Shown: positions 33,554-42,602 of the stretch, in pieces
How positions within the stretch are numbered: the stretch's first letter is position 1
Layout of the letters: each line of letters opens with the position of its first letter
Position numbers and translations under genes: made by a program
Notes under the pieces: model-generated
Seen by the model: the letters and a program-made list of their open reading frames with translations, nothing else
The model's database searches: none
Told to the model about the DNA's origin: nothing
Assembly (NCBI RefSeq): GCF_023715105.1
Contig: NZ_JAMBNO010000014.1
Coordinates: 1 to 64,000 of the forward strand
Source: Hydrogenophaga intermedia
Lineage (GTDB): Bacteria; Pseudomonadota; Gammaproteobacteria; Burkholderiales; Burkholderiaceae_C
Length of the DNA: 64,000 nt
Direction of reading: 5' to 3'

Positions 33554-33569
33554 ATAATTCGATGAATAT
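33554..33569. promoter_or_regulatory. ArsR-type operator before the arsenic operon
   Basis: ATAATTCGATGAATAT, with ATTC/GAAT arms around GAT, is an AT-rich dyad in an otherwise GC-rich region, about 30 bp before the first gene of the arsenic operon. It has the form of ArsR/SmtB operators, and arsR is the third gene of the operon. Autorepression relieved by arsenite is inferred. Confidence 0.6.
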
Positions 33570-33599
33570 CAAACTAATAAGCTGAACGGAGCACGGACG

Positions 33600-34646
33600 A
33601 TGAGAGTGGGCATCAATGGCATGGGCCGTATCGGGCGACTGGCGTTGCGCGCGGCGATGGGCGCGGCCGAACGGCCTGCGGACGACCCGCGGGCCGGCAA
33701 TCGCCTGGAGGTGGTGCACCTCAACGAGATCAAGGGCGGCGCCGCAGCCACGGCGCACCTGCTGACCTTCGACACGGTGCAAGGCCGCTGGCGCGCCGAC
33801 ATCGCGGCCGAAGGCGATGACACGATCCGCATCGACGGCCAGCGACTGAAGTTCACCAGCCACGCCACCGCCGCAGAGATCCCGTGGGGCGAGCTGGGCG
33901 TGGACGTGGTGCTTGAGTGCACCGGCAAGTTCCTCACGCCCGAAACCATCCAGGGCCACCTCGACCGCGGCGCGAAGCGCGTGATCGTGGCCGCACCGGT
34001 GAAGGTGGGCGATGTGCTCAACATCGTGGTCGGCGTGAACCACCACCTGTACGAACCGGCGAAGCACCGCATCGTCACCGCCGCGAGCTGCACCACCAAC
34101 TGCCTGGCCCCGGTGGTGAAGGTGGTGCACGAGGCGATCGGCATCCGCCACGGGCAGATCACCACCATCCACGACCCAACCAACACCAACGTGGTGGTCG
34201 ATGCCCCGCACAAGGACCTGCGCCGCGCGCGCAGTGCCATGGCCAGCCTGGCACCCACCACCACCGGCAGCGCCACCGCCATCGCGCTCATCTACCCCGA
34301 ACTCAAGGGCAAGCTCAATGGCCACGCGGTGCGTGCGCCGGTGCTCAACGCGTCGCTCACCGATTGCGTGTTCGAACTGCAGCGCGCCACCACCGCCGAC
34401 GAGGTGAACGCGCTGTTCGAGGCCGCGGCCAGGAGCGGCCCGCTGCAGGGCATCCTGGGCTACGAGACGCGCCCGCTGGTGAGCGCCGATTACGCGCGCG
34501 ACACGCGCTCGAGCATCGTCGATGCGCCGTCCACGATGGTGACCGACGGCACGCTGCTCAAGGTGTACGCCTGGTACGACAACGAGATGGGCTACGCCTG
34601 CCGCATGGTGGACCTGGCCTGCCACCTCGACGCCGTCGGCCTCTGA
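33600..34646 (+). CDS. ArsJ-associated glyceraldehyde-3-phosphate dehydrogenase
   Basis: A 348-residue GAPDH with the NAD-binding [11 protein letters not shown], the catalytic SCTTNCLAP and the C-terminal [12 protein letters not shown] motifs. In arsenic loci such GAPDHs use arsenate in place of phosphate to form 1-arseno-3-phosphoglycerate, which ArsJ exports; the adjacency to arsJ (13 bp) supports that role over glycolysis. It carries residues unusual for housekeeping GAPDH, such as the insertion [14 protein letters not shown] near residue 25. First gene of the operon. Confidence 0.9.
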   Translation: MRVGINGMGRIGRLALRAAMGAAERPADDPRAGNRLEVVHLNEIKGGAAATAHLLTFDTVQGRWRADIAAEGDDTIRIDGQRLKFTSHATAAEIPWGELGVDVVLECTGKFLTPETIQGHLDRGAKRVIVAAPVKVGDVLNIVVGVNHHLYEPAKHRIVTAASCTTNCLAPVVKVVHEAIGIRHGQITTIHDPTNTNVVVDAPHKDLRRARSAMASLAPTTTGSATAIALIYPELKGKLNGHAVRAPVLNASLTDCVFELQRATTADEVNALFEAAARSGPLQGILGYETRPLVSADYARDTRSSIVDAPSTMVTDGTLLKVYAWYDNEMGYACRMVDLACHLDAVGL

Positions 34647-34659
34647 CGCGCTGCCCGAC

Positions 34660-35916
34660 ATGCACGCCGCCGTCCGCCACTACGCCATCGTCACCGCCGC
34701 CTACTGGGGCTTCACGCTCACCGACGGCGCGCTGCGCATGCTGGTGCTGCTGCACTTCTATCGTCTGGGCTATTCGCCGTTCACGCTGGCCTTCCTGTTC
34801 CTGCTGTACGAAGCGGCAGGCGTGCTGGCCAACCTCATCGGCGGCTGGCTGGCCACGCGATACGGCATCACGCGCATGCTCACCGTGGGCCTGTCCACGC
34901 AGATCGTCGGCTTCACGCTGCTGTCGTTCCTGAACCCCGCATGGACGGCGGCCGCGTCGGTGGCCTGGGTGGTGCTCGCGCAGGGCGTGTGCGGCGTCGC
35001 CAAGGACCTCACCAAGACGGCCAGCAAGTCGGCCATCAAGGTCACGAGCGCGCAGGCGAAGGAAGGCGGGGGCAGCAACAGCCAGCTCTTCAAATGGGTG
35101 GCCTGGTTCACCGGCAGCAAGAACGCCATGAAGGGCGTGGGCTTCTTCCTCGGCGGCCTGCTGCTCGAAGCGCTGGGTTTCCGGCACGCGCTGTGGCTCA
35201 TGGCCGCGGCGCTCGCGCTGGTGCTGATCGGCGTGATCGCTTCGCTGCCCACGATGATGGGCAAGAGCAAGGCGTCGAAGTCCGCCAAGGAGCTGTTCGC
35301 CAAGAACCCCGGCATCAACGCGCTGGCCGCGGCCCGCGTGGCCTTGTTCGGCGCGCGCGACGTGTGGTTCGTGGTCGGCGTGCCGGTGTTCCTCTATTCG
35401 CAGGGTTGGACCTTCACCATGGTGGGCGGTTTCCTGGCGGCCTGGACCATCGGATACGGCGCGGTGCAGGCGCTGGCGCCGCAGATCGTCCACCGCAGCG
35501 CCGACGGCCTGAGCCGCGAGGTGCCTGCGGCGCGTGCGTGGTCGGCCGTGCTGGCGCTGGTGCCGGCGGCGTTGGCGGCGGCGGTGTTCGCGGGCGCGCC
35601 GCACCTGCAGTGGGTGGTGGTGGCAGGTCTGGCCGTGTTCGGCTTTGCCTTCGCGGTCAATTCCTCGGTGCACTCCTACCTGGTGCTGGCCTACGCGGGC
35701 AGCGAGAAGGCGGCCGAGGACGTAGGCTTCTACTACGCGGCCAATGCACTGGGCCGCTTCTTCGGCACGCTGATGTCGGGGCTGCTCTACCAGTGGGGTG
35801 GTCTCATGTGGACGCTGGCCGGGTCGGCGCTGATGCTGGCTGCGTGCTGGCTGATCACGCTGCGTCTGCCCGTGCACGCCGCCCCTTCGCCCGCCGTCTC
35901 GCGCGCGGGCACCTGA
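34660..35916 (+). CDS. arsJ: Organoarsenical efflux MFS transporter ArsJ
   Basis: A 418-residue inner-membrane protein with about 11-12 hydrophobic segments and the ArsJ features LTDGALRMLVLLHFYRLG at the start and KDLTKTASKSAIKVTS in the first cytoplasmic loop. ArsJ exports 1-arseno-3-phosphoglycerate, which breaks down outside to release arsenate. Works with the GAPDH directly upstream, a route to arsenate resistance that avoids reduction. Complete; start ATG at 34660. Confidence 0.92.
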   Translation: MHAAVRHYAIVTAAYWGFTLTDGALRMLVLLHFYRLGYSPFTLAFLFLLYEAAGVLANLIGGWLATRYGITRMLTVGLSTQIVGFTLLSFLNPAWTAAASVAWVVLAQGVCGVAKDLTKTASKSAIKVTSAQAKEGGGSNSQLFKWVAWFTGSKNAMKGVGFFLGGLLLEALGFRHALWLMAAALALVLIGVIASLPTMMGKSKASKSAKELFAKNPGINALAAARVALFGARDVWFVVGVPVFLYSQGWTFTMVGGFLAAWTIGYGAVQALAPQIVHRSADGLSREVPAARAWSAVLALVPAALAAAVFAGAPHLQWVVVAGLAVFGFAFAVNSSVHSYLVLAYAGSEKAAEDVGFYYAANALGRFFGTLMSGLLYQWGGLMWTLAGSALMLAACWLITLRLPVHAAPSPAVSRAGT

Positions 35917-35926
35917 GGAGACCGCC

Positions 35927-36259
35927 ATGGACGAAACCGATGCCGTTCAAGCACTCGCCGCGCTGGCCCAGGTCACGCGATTGCGCACCTTCCGCGCGCT
36001 GGTGCAGGCCGGGCCCGAGGGGCTCACGCCTTCCGCACTGGCCGAGCGGCTCGACGCGACGCCGACCACGTTGTCGTTTCACCTCAAGGAGCTGCACCGC
36101 GCCGGCCTGATCACGCAGGAGCGCGACGGGCGCCACCTGATCTACCGCGCCGGCTTCGCGCACATGAACGCCTTGCTGGGCTACCTCACCGAGCACTGCT
36201 GCGAAGGGCAGCCGTGCGAAGTCAGCGCAGGCGCCAACGTTCCCTGTACCACGTGCTGA
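35927..36259 (+). CDS. arsR: ArsR-family arsenite-responsive repressor
   Basis: A 110-residue winged-helix repressor of the ArsR/SmtB family (recognition region TPTTLSFHLKELHRAGLITQERDGRHLIYRA, of which LSFHLKEL is the core). A C-terminal cysteine set, HCCEGQPC (C91, C92, C97), resembles the As(III) site of the ArsR subtype with C-terminal thiols as in Acidithiobacillus; two more cysteines close the protein (CTTC). Preceded by GAGGAGA and lying between arsJ and arsC. Likely binds the dyad at 33554. Confidence 0.9.
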   Translation: MDETDAVQALAALAQVTRLRTFRALVQAGPEGLTPSALAERLDATPTTLSFHLKELHRAGLITQERDGRHLIYRAGFAHMNALLGYLTEHCCEGQPCEVSAGANVPCTTC

Positions 36260-36269
36260 AAGGAGCACC

Positions 36270-36788
36270 ATGGAAAACCGGCCGTACAACGTCCTGTTCA
36301 TCTGCACCGGCAACTCGGCGCGCAGCCTCATGGCCGAGGCGGTGCTCAATCAGCTGGGCCAAGGCCGCTTTCGCGCCTTCAGCGCGGGCAGCCAGCCCGC
36401 GGGCCGACCCCATGCCATGACGCTCGAACTGCTGCAGCGCAACCGCTACGACACGTCCGCGCTGCGCAGCAAGAGCTGGGACGAGTTCGCGTTGCCCGGC
36501 GCGCCCGCGATGGACTTCGTGCTCACCGTGTGCGACAAGGCCGCGGGCGAGGTCTGCCCGCTCTGGCCCGGGCAGCCGATCTCTGCCCACTGGGGCGTGG
36601 AAGACCCGGCCGCCGCCACCGGCCCCGAGGACAAGCGCCGCCAGACCTTCAATGACGCACTGCTGGTGCTGAGCCGGCGCATCGCGATCTTCCTCGCGCT
36701 GCCGCTGGACAAACTCGATCGCCTGGCGCTGCAGAAGGAACTCGGCCGCATCGGACTCACGGACAAGCCCGTGGGCGAGCACGCCTGA
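36270..36788 (+). CDS. arsC: Arsenate reductase, low-molecular-weight phosphatase type
   Basis: A 172-residue protein with the P-loop CTGNSARS (Cys12) of the LMW protein-tyrosine-phosphatase fold used by thioredoxin- or glutaredoxin-linked arsenate reductases, and a later Cys in [17 protein letters not shown] that fits the resolving cysteines. It reduces As(V) to As(III) for export by Acr3, encoded at the overlapping ATG (TGATG). The start follows AAAGGAGC. Confidence 0.9.
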   Translation: MENRPYNVLFICTGNSARSLMAEAVLNQLGQGRFRAFSAGSQPAGRPHAMTLELLQRNRYDTSALRSKSWDEFALPGAPAMDFVLTVCDKAAGEVCPLWPGQPISAHWGVEDPAAATGPEDKRRQTFNDALLVLSRRIAIFLALPLDKLDRLALQKELGRIGLTDKPVGEHA

Positions 36789-37813
36789 TGGGTTTGTTCG
36801 AGCGCTGGCTGAGCCTGTGGGTGGCGCTGGCCATCGTTGCGGGCGTGCTGCTCGGCACGGCGGTTCCCGGGGCGTTCGCGCGGGTCGCCGCGCTCGAATG
36901 GGCCCATGTCAATCTGGTCGTGGCCGTGCTCATCTGGGTGATGATCTACCCGATGATGGTGCAGGTGGACTGGGGCGCCATTCGCGCCGTGGGGCGCCGA
37001 CCGCAAGGCCTGGTGCTCACGCTGGTCATCAACTGGCTGGTCAAGCCCTTCACCATGGCCGCGCTGGGCGTGCTGTTCTTCCAGCACCTGTTCGCGCCCT
37101 GGGTCGACCCGCAAACCGCCAGCGAGTACATCGCCGGCATGATCCTGCTCGGCGTGGCGCCCTGCACGGCCATGGTGTTCGTGTGGAGCCAGCTGGTGCG
37201 TGGCGACCCGAACTACACCCTGGTGCAGGTGTCGGTGAACGACCTGATCATGGTGGTGGCCTTCGCGCCCATCGCCGCCTTCCTGCTCGGCGTGACGGAC
37301 GTGACCGTGCCCTGGTCGACGTTGCTGTTGTCCACCGTGCTCTACGTGGTGCTGCCCTTGGCGGCGGGCGTGCTCACCCGTGCGCGGCTGCTGGCGCGCG
37401 GGCCCGATGCCTTGCCGCGTCTGATGGCGCGCTTGAAGCCCTGGTCCATTGCCGGTTTGCTGGGCACGGTGCTGCTGCTCTTCGGCCTGCAGGCCGACAC
37501 CATCCTCGCGCAGCCCGGGGTCATCGCCCTGATCGCGGTGCCGCTGTTGATCCAGAGCTACGGCATCTTCTTCCTGGGCTGGTGGGGCGCGCGTTGGCTC
37601 AGGCTGCCCCACGAGGTGGCCGGCCCGGCCTGCCTGATCGGAACGTCCAACTTTTTCGAGCTCGCGGTGGCGGTGGCCATTTCGCTGTTCGGCCTGCACT
37701 CCGGCGCAGCGCTGGCCACGGTGGTGGGGGTGCTGGTGGAAGTGCCGGTGATGTTGTCGCTGGTGGCGCTGGTGAATCGCTCGCGCCCGTTGCCTGCGGG
37801 TGCGCCGGGCTGA
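36788..37813 (+). CDS. acr3: Arsenite efflux transporter Acr3
   Basis: A 341-residue carrier with ten hydrophobic segments. It belongs to the Acr3 (BASS) family, not Ars[30 protein letters not shown] with the conserved Cys, [14 protein letters not shown], and [15 protein letters not shown]. It exports As(III) across the inner membrane, powered by the proton gradient. The start overlaps the arsC stop by one base (TGATG). Last gene of the operon. Confidence 0.93.
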   Translation: MGLFERWLSLWVALAIVAGVLLGTAVPGAFARVAALEWAHVNLVVAVLIWVMIYPMMVQVDWGAIRAVGRRPQGLVLTLVINWLVKPFTMAALGVLFFQHLFAPWVDPQTASEYIAGMILLGVAPCTAMVFVWSQLVRGDPNYTLVQVSVNDLIMVVAFAPIAAFLLGVTDVTVPWSTLLLSTVLYVVLPLAAGVLTRARLLARGPDALPRLMARLKPWSIAGLLGTVLLLFGLQADTILAQPGVIALIAVPLLIQSYGIFFLGWWGARWLRLPHEVAGPACLIGTSNFFELAVAVAISLFGLHSGAALATVVGVLVEVPVMLSLVALVNRSRPLPAGAPG

Positions 37814-37900
37814 AGGCGGCCAGGCGGCGCGCCGTCATCCCCCAGATGGGCCATCTCACGGTGTTTTCCCCTCTCACGCCGACGTGGCCCCGATGATGTA

Positions 37901-38236
37901 ATGCCACGCATGTGGAAGAAGCTGTGGTTCCGTATCGGATTGGGATATGCCCTCGGAGACCTGGGCATCCCGTCGAACACGGTCAATCCGCAGTTGCGTC
38001 AGGCCGTGGTGGCGCTGGCCATGCGCGAGGGTTTCAACCGGCGCGAGGCCGCGCTCATCATCTACTTCCGCACACCGCCCATGCGCCTGCTCGAAGCGCA
38101 ACGCGCGCAGCGGACGATCTCAGCCTGGCAGGTGAGCCAGGCCGTGCGCCAGGGCTACTTCGCGCGTGCGGTGCGCCAGGAATTCGCCTTGCCCGAAGGC
38201 TCGGGCGTGCGCGAAAGCCTGTTTCAGGACAGCTGA
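37901..38236 (+). CDS. Hypothetical protein
   Basis: A 111-residue basic protein starting MPRMWKKLWFRIGLG; ATG 37910 is an alternative start and no clear ribosome-binding site precedes either. I do not recognise a family. The sequence looks helical, with amphipathic stretches such as LRQAVVALAMREGFNRREAA, and there is no signal peptide or membrane segment. It stands alone between the arsenic operon and the small exported protein gene. Confidence 0.5.
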   Translation: MPRMWKKLWFRIGLGYALGDLGIPSNTVNPQLRQAVVALAMREGFNRREAALIIYFRTPPMRLLEAQRAQRTISAWQVSQAVRQGYFARAVRQEFALPEGSGVRESLFQDS

Positions 38237-38427
38237 GTTCTACCGGCGCCGTGAGCGGGCACAGCGCCCGGCGCGCGCCTGCGTTGTTGCGGAATCCGAA
38301 ACAGTGCGTTGTCGGCGGGCTGGTTTTTCTTCATGCGGGTAAACCCTAAAGTTCACCCCATGCCGAACACAACAAGGCGTGTTCGACAGATCAGGAAACC
38401 CTCAACCTCTGTCTCAAAGGAACCGTC

Positions 38428-38814
38428 ATGAAAGCAGCTCTTCTCCCCATCGCCTTTGCCCTCAGCGCGGGTGCCGCCTTCGCCGAAGGCCCCATCCAGG
38501 GCAACGAAGTCTTCAATTTCCAGTCCACCCTGAGCCGCGCCGAAGTGCAAGCCCAGGTGGCCCCGGCCTACCGCGCCGACGTCATCGCCCGCGGCGAAGT
38601 CACCCCCTCGCAAGCCACCGTGGTGGCCAGCGGCCTGAGCCGCGCGCAAGTGCAGGCCGAAGCCGCCGAAGCCTACCGCCTGGGCCTGGTCGCCAACGGC
38701 GAGATCCTGCCGGTGCCGAGCGACGCGCAGATCGAGCAAGTCCGTCTGGCCGGCCTGCGCGCCGTGCAGGGCAACGCCGTGGTGCAAGCCACCGGCGGCG
38801 CGATCGCCAACTGA
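38428..38814 (+). CDS. DUF4148-like exported protein
   Basis: A 128-residue secreted protein: a signal peptide (residues 1-19, ALSAGAAFA) and internal repeats TLSRAEVQAQVAPAYRADVIARG and SGLSRAQVQAEAAEAYRLGLVANG, related in pattern to DUF4148 (SRAxVxAE...A...G). The repeat unit of about 40 residues suggests short paired helices. A strong ribosome-binding site (AAAGGAACC) and an intrinsic terminator downstream mark it as a single-gene, probably well-expressed unit. It is a paralogue of the protein at 23083-23445. Function unknown. Confidence 0.75.
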   Translation: MKAALLPIAFALSAGAAFAEGPIQGNEVFNFQSTLSRAEVQAQVAPAYRADVIARGEVTPSQATVVASGLSRAQVQAEAAEAYRLGLVANGEILPVPSDAQIEQVRLAGLRAVQGNAVVQATGGAIAN

Positions 38815-38874
38815 TCGCCGGCCAGCCGCTGCGGGCACACCCTGCCCGCGGCCTGTGTTCTCCAAGGTTCGAAA

Positions 38875-38901
38875 GGCAGCCCCCGGGCTGCCTTTTTTTT
38901 T
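38875..38901 (+). terminator. Intrinsic terminator after the DUF4148-like gene
   Basis: GGCAGCCC and GGGCTGCC form a perfect 8-bp stem with a 2-base loop, followed by nine T. It is the clearest rho-independent terminator in the window. Confidence 0.9.
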
Positions 38902-38982
38902 GCTCGCACGCGGCGATACTGCAGGGCTGCGCGGCACTGTCCGCCGCATCACGAACCGCACCACACAAGGAAGGGCACAGGC

Positions 38983-39339
38983 ATGTCCGGAGGCAACTGG
39001 AAAGAGCTGTTCAACGCCGCCTGCGAGGGCGAGCTGTCCCTGGTGCAGTACCACGTGAAGAACGGCGTCGACGTGAATTACGCGCACCCGGAATTCCTCT
39101 CCACGCCGCTGGTGGCCTGCCTGCTTGCGGGGCAGGAGGCGGTTGCGCTGTACCTCCTGGAACACGGTGCGAACCCGCACCTGCACTCGGAGTTCGACGG
39201 CATGGTGCCGCTGCAGGCCGCGCGCCAGGCCGGTCTGGCGCAGGCCGAGGCGCGCCTGCTCGCGCTCGGCGCCACCGCCCCCGCACCGCGGCGCGAGCCC
39301 GCCCCTGGGCGTTGGCTGGCGCGCTGGCTCAGCGTGTGA
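38983..39339 (+). CDS. Ankyrin-repeat protein, small
   Basis: A 118-residue protein with about two ankyrin repeats (LFNAACEGELSLVQYHVKNGVDVNY and PLVACLLAGQEAVALYLLEHGANPHLHS, then FDGMVPLQAARQAGLAQ), so a small cytoplasmic protein-binding scaffold. The C-terminus is Pro/Arg-rich and may be flexible. ATG at 38983 after AAGGAAGG. Own transcription unit, preceded by the terminator at 38875. Confidence 0.75.
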   Translation: MSGGNWKELFNAACEGELSLVQYHVKNGVDVNYAHPEFLSTPLVACLLAGQEAVALYLLEHGANPHLHSEFDGMVPLQAARQAGLAQAEARLLALGATAPAPRREPAPGRWLARWLSV

Positions 39340-39447
39340 GGCGCGCACAACGGGGCTGAGCCCGCCTCCACCGACGGCCGGCGGTCGAATCCGGTGGTCC
39401 TGAAGCGTCGGGTACAGGTCCATGTTCAACACCGAAAGGAACCGCCC

Positions 39448-39897
39448 ATGCCCACCGGAACCGTACGCCTGCACCGCGTCCTCAAGGCCCCGCCGCAGCG
39501 CGTCTTTCGTGCCTTCACCGAGCCCGCTGCCCTGTGCCGCTGGCTGCCGCCCTACGGCTTCACGGCCGATGTGCAACACCTCGACGCGCGGGCCGGCGGC
39601 AGCCACCGCATGTCCTTCACCAACTTCGGCACCGGCCACTCGCACAGCTTCGGCGGCGAGTACCTGGAGTTCGTGCCGGGCGAGCGGCTGCGCTACACCG
39701 ACCGGTTCGACGACCCCAGCCTGTCGGGCACGATGCAGGTCAGTGTCACCTTCAAGGCGGTGGCCTGTGGCACCGAACTCAGCGTGGTGCAGGAGGGCAT
39801 TCCGGAGTTGATTCCGCCCGAGATGTGCTACCTGGGCTGGCAGGAATCGCTCGAACAGCTCGCGCGGCTCGTGGAGCCGGAGATCCCGAACGGCTGA
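39448..39897 (+). CDS. SRPBCC/AHSA1-family protein
   Basis: A 149-residue helix-grip (START-like) protein of the AHSA1/polyketide-cyclase group: VLKAPPQRVFRAFTEPAALCRWLPP at the start and YLGWQESLEQLARLVEPEIP at the end. Such proteins bind hydrophobic ligands in a cavity; the specific ligand is unknown. ATG 39448 has AAAGGA 7 bp upstream; the longer frame is not supported. Confidence 0.8.
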   Translation: MPTGTVRLHRVLKAPPQRVFRAFTEPAALCRWLPPYGFTADVQHLDARAGGSHRMSFTNFGTGHSHSFGGEYLEFVPGERLRYTDRFDDPSLSGTMQVSVTFKAVACGTELSVVQEGIPELIPPEMCYLGWQESLEQLARLVEPEIPNG

Positions 39898-39930
39898 GCC
39901 GCTGCCTGTGCCGATGGCGCCTGCTGCGCC

Positions 39931-40785
39931 TCAGCGCAGCGCCACGTCCAGCAGGGCGAGTTCGCGCAAGCGCTCGGGGCTGGTCACCGGCAGGCCAAAG
40001 AAGGCCAGGTAGGCCGGGATCTGTTCGAAGAGCATGTCGGTGCCCACCTGAACGCGGCAGCCGCGCGCCTGCGCAGCGGCCAGGAAGGCGGTGATGCGCT
40101 CGCGCATGACGACCTCTCCGACGAAGGTGCTTGCGTTGAGGCGGCTCACGTCCAGCGGCAGGGCGTCACCCGGCTCCATGCCCAGGGGTGTGGCGTTGAC
40201 CACCAGGTCCATGTCGGCAGGGTCGGGGTTGGCCAGTTCGACGCGCAGCGCAGGGTAGGTGGCGGCCAGCCGCTCGCGCAAGCCCTGTGCAGTGCTGGTG
40301 TTGAGATCGAACAGTCGCAGCGTGGCCACACCGGCAGCGGCCAGCGAGGCCGCGATGGCCGAGCCCACGCCGCCGCAGCCCACCACCAGCGCGCGCGCAC
40401 CGCCCAGCGCCAGGCCTTTGCGCCGCACGCCGCGCACGAAGCCCTCGCCGTCGAACATGTCGCCCACGAGCCGGCCATCGGCCTCGCGGCGCACCGCGTT
40501 GCAGGCACCGGCCACGCGGGCGGTGGGCGACACCGTATCGAGCATGCCCATCACCGCGACCTTCAGCGGCATGGTGATGAGTGCGCCGCGCACGTTGTCG
40601 GCCGCGAACAGTGCCGGCAGCAGCGCGGGCAGTTGTTCGGCGCGGCAGGCCAGCGGCACCACCACGGCGTTGATGCCGGCCGAGGCGAAGTACGGGTTGT
40701 AGATGAGCGGGGCCTTGAAACTGTGCGTGGGATGGCCCAGGTGCACGATCAATTCCGTGCGACCGTCGATGCGCGGCGTGTCCAT
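39931..40785 (-). CDS. Atypical shikimate/quinate dehydrogenase-like protein
   Basis: A 284-residue protein with the AroE fold: an N-terminal substrate domain (ITMPLKVAVM holds the catalytic Lys; Asp is in GDMFDGEGF) and an NAD(P)-binding domain (VVGCGGVGSA, VNATPLGM). Two usual features differ. The AroE N-terminal HSxSPxIHN reads HSFKAPLIYN, and the NTD triplet is MFD. This suggests a non-biosynthetic member, such as a quinate/shikimate dehydrogenase used in catabolism. Last gene of an operon with a TRAP transporter and AroQ, 24 bp after dctM. Confidence 0.75.
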   Translation of the reverse strand: MDTPRIDGRTELIVHLGHPTHSFKAPLIYNPYFASAGINAVVVPLACRAEQLPALLPALFAADNVRGALITMPLKVAVMGMLDTVSPTARVAGACNAVRREADGRLVGDMFDGEGFVRGVRRKGLALGGARALVVGCGGVGSAIAASLAAAGVATLRLFDLNTSTAQGLRERLAATYPALRVELANPDPADMDLVVNATPLGMEPGDALPLDVSRLNASTFVGEVVMRERITAFLAAAQARGCRVQVGTDMLFEQIPAYLAFFGLPVTSPERLRELALLDVALR

Positions 40786-40809
40786 GGTGCGTGCGGTTCG
40801 GGTGTGCGT

Positions 40810-42111
40810 TCAGCCGCTGTAGCCGGCCAACCGCGGCAGGAACAGCACGAAGTCGGCCCAGAAGGTGGTGATGGCCAGCGCCACCATCATCGCGCCGAGG
40901 AAGGGCAGTGTGGCGCGCACGAGATCCGCCAGGGCCACGTTGGCGATCTTCGTCATCATGAACAGCAGCAGGCCGTAGGGTGGTGTCACCAGGCCGATCA
41001 TGATGTTGAGCACCGCCACCACGCCGAAGTGCACCGGGTCCACCCCCAGCGCCACCGCCGTGGGCAGCAGCACCGGCAGGATGACGAGGATGATGGTCGA
41101 GCCTTCGAGGAACGCACCCAGAACCAGCAGCAACAGGTTGACCAGCAGCAGGAACGTGGCGGGCGAAAGGTCGAGCCCGCGCATCAGCGTGCTCAGCGAG
41201 GCCGGGATGTTCTCCGACGTGATGACGAAGTTGAACACCGTGGCGCCGGCGATCAGGATGCCGATCGACACGCTTGTGCGCGCGCTTTGCTGCAGCGACT
41301 GGTACACGTCGCGCACGTTCAGGCTGCGGTAGTAGAAAGCCGCGATGAGCAGCGCGTACGCGGCGGCCACGCCAGCGGCCTCGGTGGGCGTGGTGATGCC
41401 GCTGTACAGACAGCCCAGCAGCAGCAACGGCATCATCAGCGCGGGCAGGGCCTCGCGCGTGATGCGCGGCAGCTCGCGCAGCGGCACGGCGTCCTCCACC
41501 GGAAAGCGGTGGCGCCGCGCCAGGTGGTGGATCAGGACCATCTGCACCGCACCCAGCAGCAGCCCGGGCAGCACGCCGGCCAGGAACAGGTAGCCGATGG
41601 AGGTGCCCGAGGCCAGTGCATACAGCACCAGCGGGATGGATGGTGGCAGGATCGGCCCGATGACGGCCGACACCGCGGTGAGCGCCGCCGCGAAGGATGG
41701 CGGGTAGCGGCCGTCGCGCGTCATCATGGCCTGCATGAGCTTGCCGGAGCCAGCCGCATCGGCCAGCGCCGAGCCCGACATGCTCGCAAACACCACGCTC
41801 TGCAGCACGTTGACCTGGGCCAGCCCGCCCGGAAAGCGCCCCACCAGCGCGTTGCACCAGCGCAGCAGGCGGTCGAGCACGCTGCCCGAGCTCATGAAGC
41901 TGGCGGCCAGGATGAACAGTGGAATGGCCAACAGCAGGTAACTCGAGTACGTGCTGTTGAGCAGCTGTTCGGCCGCGCTGCCCATGTCCATGCCCTTGAG
42001 CCAGAGGTAGAGGATGGAGCCGCCGATCATGGCCTGGCCGATGGGCACGCCGAGCAGGCTGAGCAGCACGATGGCCGCCACGGCCAGGGAAAACGGACTC
42101 GTCGGGTTCAC
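40810..42111 (-). CDS. dctM: TRAP transporter large permease (DctM)
   Basis: A 433-residue inner-membrane protein with about 12 transmembrane segments and TRAP large-subunit features (GVPIGQAMIGG, SGSALADAAGSGKLM, PPSIPLVLYALAS, GLVTPPYGLLLFM). It carries a carboxylate substrate with the Na+ gradient, given by the periplasmic DctP and helped by DctQ. GTG start at 42111 overlaps the dctQ stop (GTGA). Member of the operon aroQ-dctP-dctQ-dctM-aroE-like. Confidence 0.9.
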   Translation of the reverse strand: MNPTSPFSLAVAAIVLLSLLGVPIGQAMIGGSILYLWLKGMDMGSAAEQLLNSTYSSYLLLAIPLFILAASFMSSGSVLDRLLRWCNALVGRFPGGLAQVNVLQSVVFASMSGSALADAAGSGKLMQAMMTRDGRYPPSFAAALTAVSAVIGPILPPSIPLVLYALASGTSIGYLFLAGVLPGLLLGAVQMVLIHHLARRHRFPVEDAVPLRELPRITREALPALMMPLLLLGCLYSGITTPTEAAGVAAAYALLIAAFYYRSLNVRDVYQSLQQSARTSVSIGILIAGATVFNFVITSENIPASLSTLMRGLDLSPATFLLLVNLLLLVLGAFLEGSTIILVILPVLLPTAVALGVDPVHFGVVAVLNIMIGLVTPPYGLLLFMMTKIANVALADLVRATLPFLGAMMVALAITTFWADFVLFLPRLAGYSG

Positions 42112-42602
42112 AGGGAGCCTATGTGGGTGGCCTCGGACGGGGCGCGCCCGCGCAGGGCGTTCACGACCAGCCACAGGTGGCGGGCAATGACCGCGACCGC
42201 GAACACCAGGTAGATCGAATAGAGCCAGTCGAAGCGGATCTTGAGGTACGAGCTGCTCTCCACCTTCATGAAGGTGATGTAGTCCCAGGTAGCGGGCAGG
42301 GCGAGCGCAAACAGCACCACGATGGCGATGGAGCCCAGCGAGCTGAGGATGCGCTGCCCGCGTGGACCGAAAAAGGCCCTGAGCAGCTCGATGCGGATTT
42401 CCTGCTCGTCGCGCAGCACGAACGCCGAGCCCCACAGGATGAGCCACAACCAGGCCACGAGCGAGATCTCCGCCGTCCACCCCACCGGCAGATCGAACAG
42501 GTAGCGCAGCGCGATCTGCGCGATGAAGGCGAGGAAGATGACCGCGAGCAGACCCGCGGCCACCGCCTCTGCCGTGCGCGCGAGCGCGCGAAACAGCTTC
42601 AC
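42108..42602 (-). CDS. dctQ: TRAP transporter small permease (DctQ)
   Basis: A 164-residue membrane protein with four hydrophobic segments and the DctQ motif in VGWTAEISLVAWLWLILWGSAF. Works with DctM to translocate the ligand. The start is GTG at 42602, overlapping the dctP stop (GTGA), and the stop overlaps dctM. The longer frame running upstream enters dctP on the same strand and is not real. Confidence 0.87.
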   Translation of the reverse strand: MKLFRALARTAEAVAAGLLAVIFLAFIAQIALRYLFDLPVGWTAEISLVAWLWLILWGSAFVLRDEQEIRIELLRAFFGPRGQRILSSLGSIAIVVLFALALPATWDYITFMKVESSSYLKIRFDWLYSIYLVFAVAVIARHLWLVVNALRGRAPSEATHIGSL

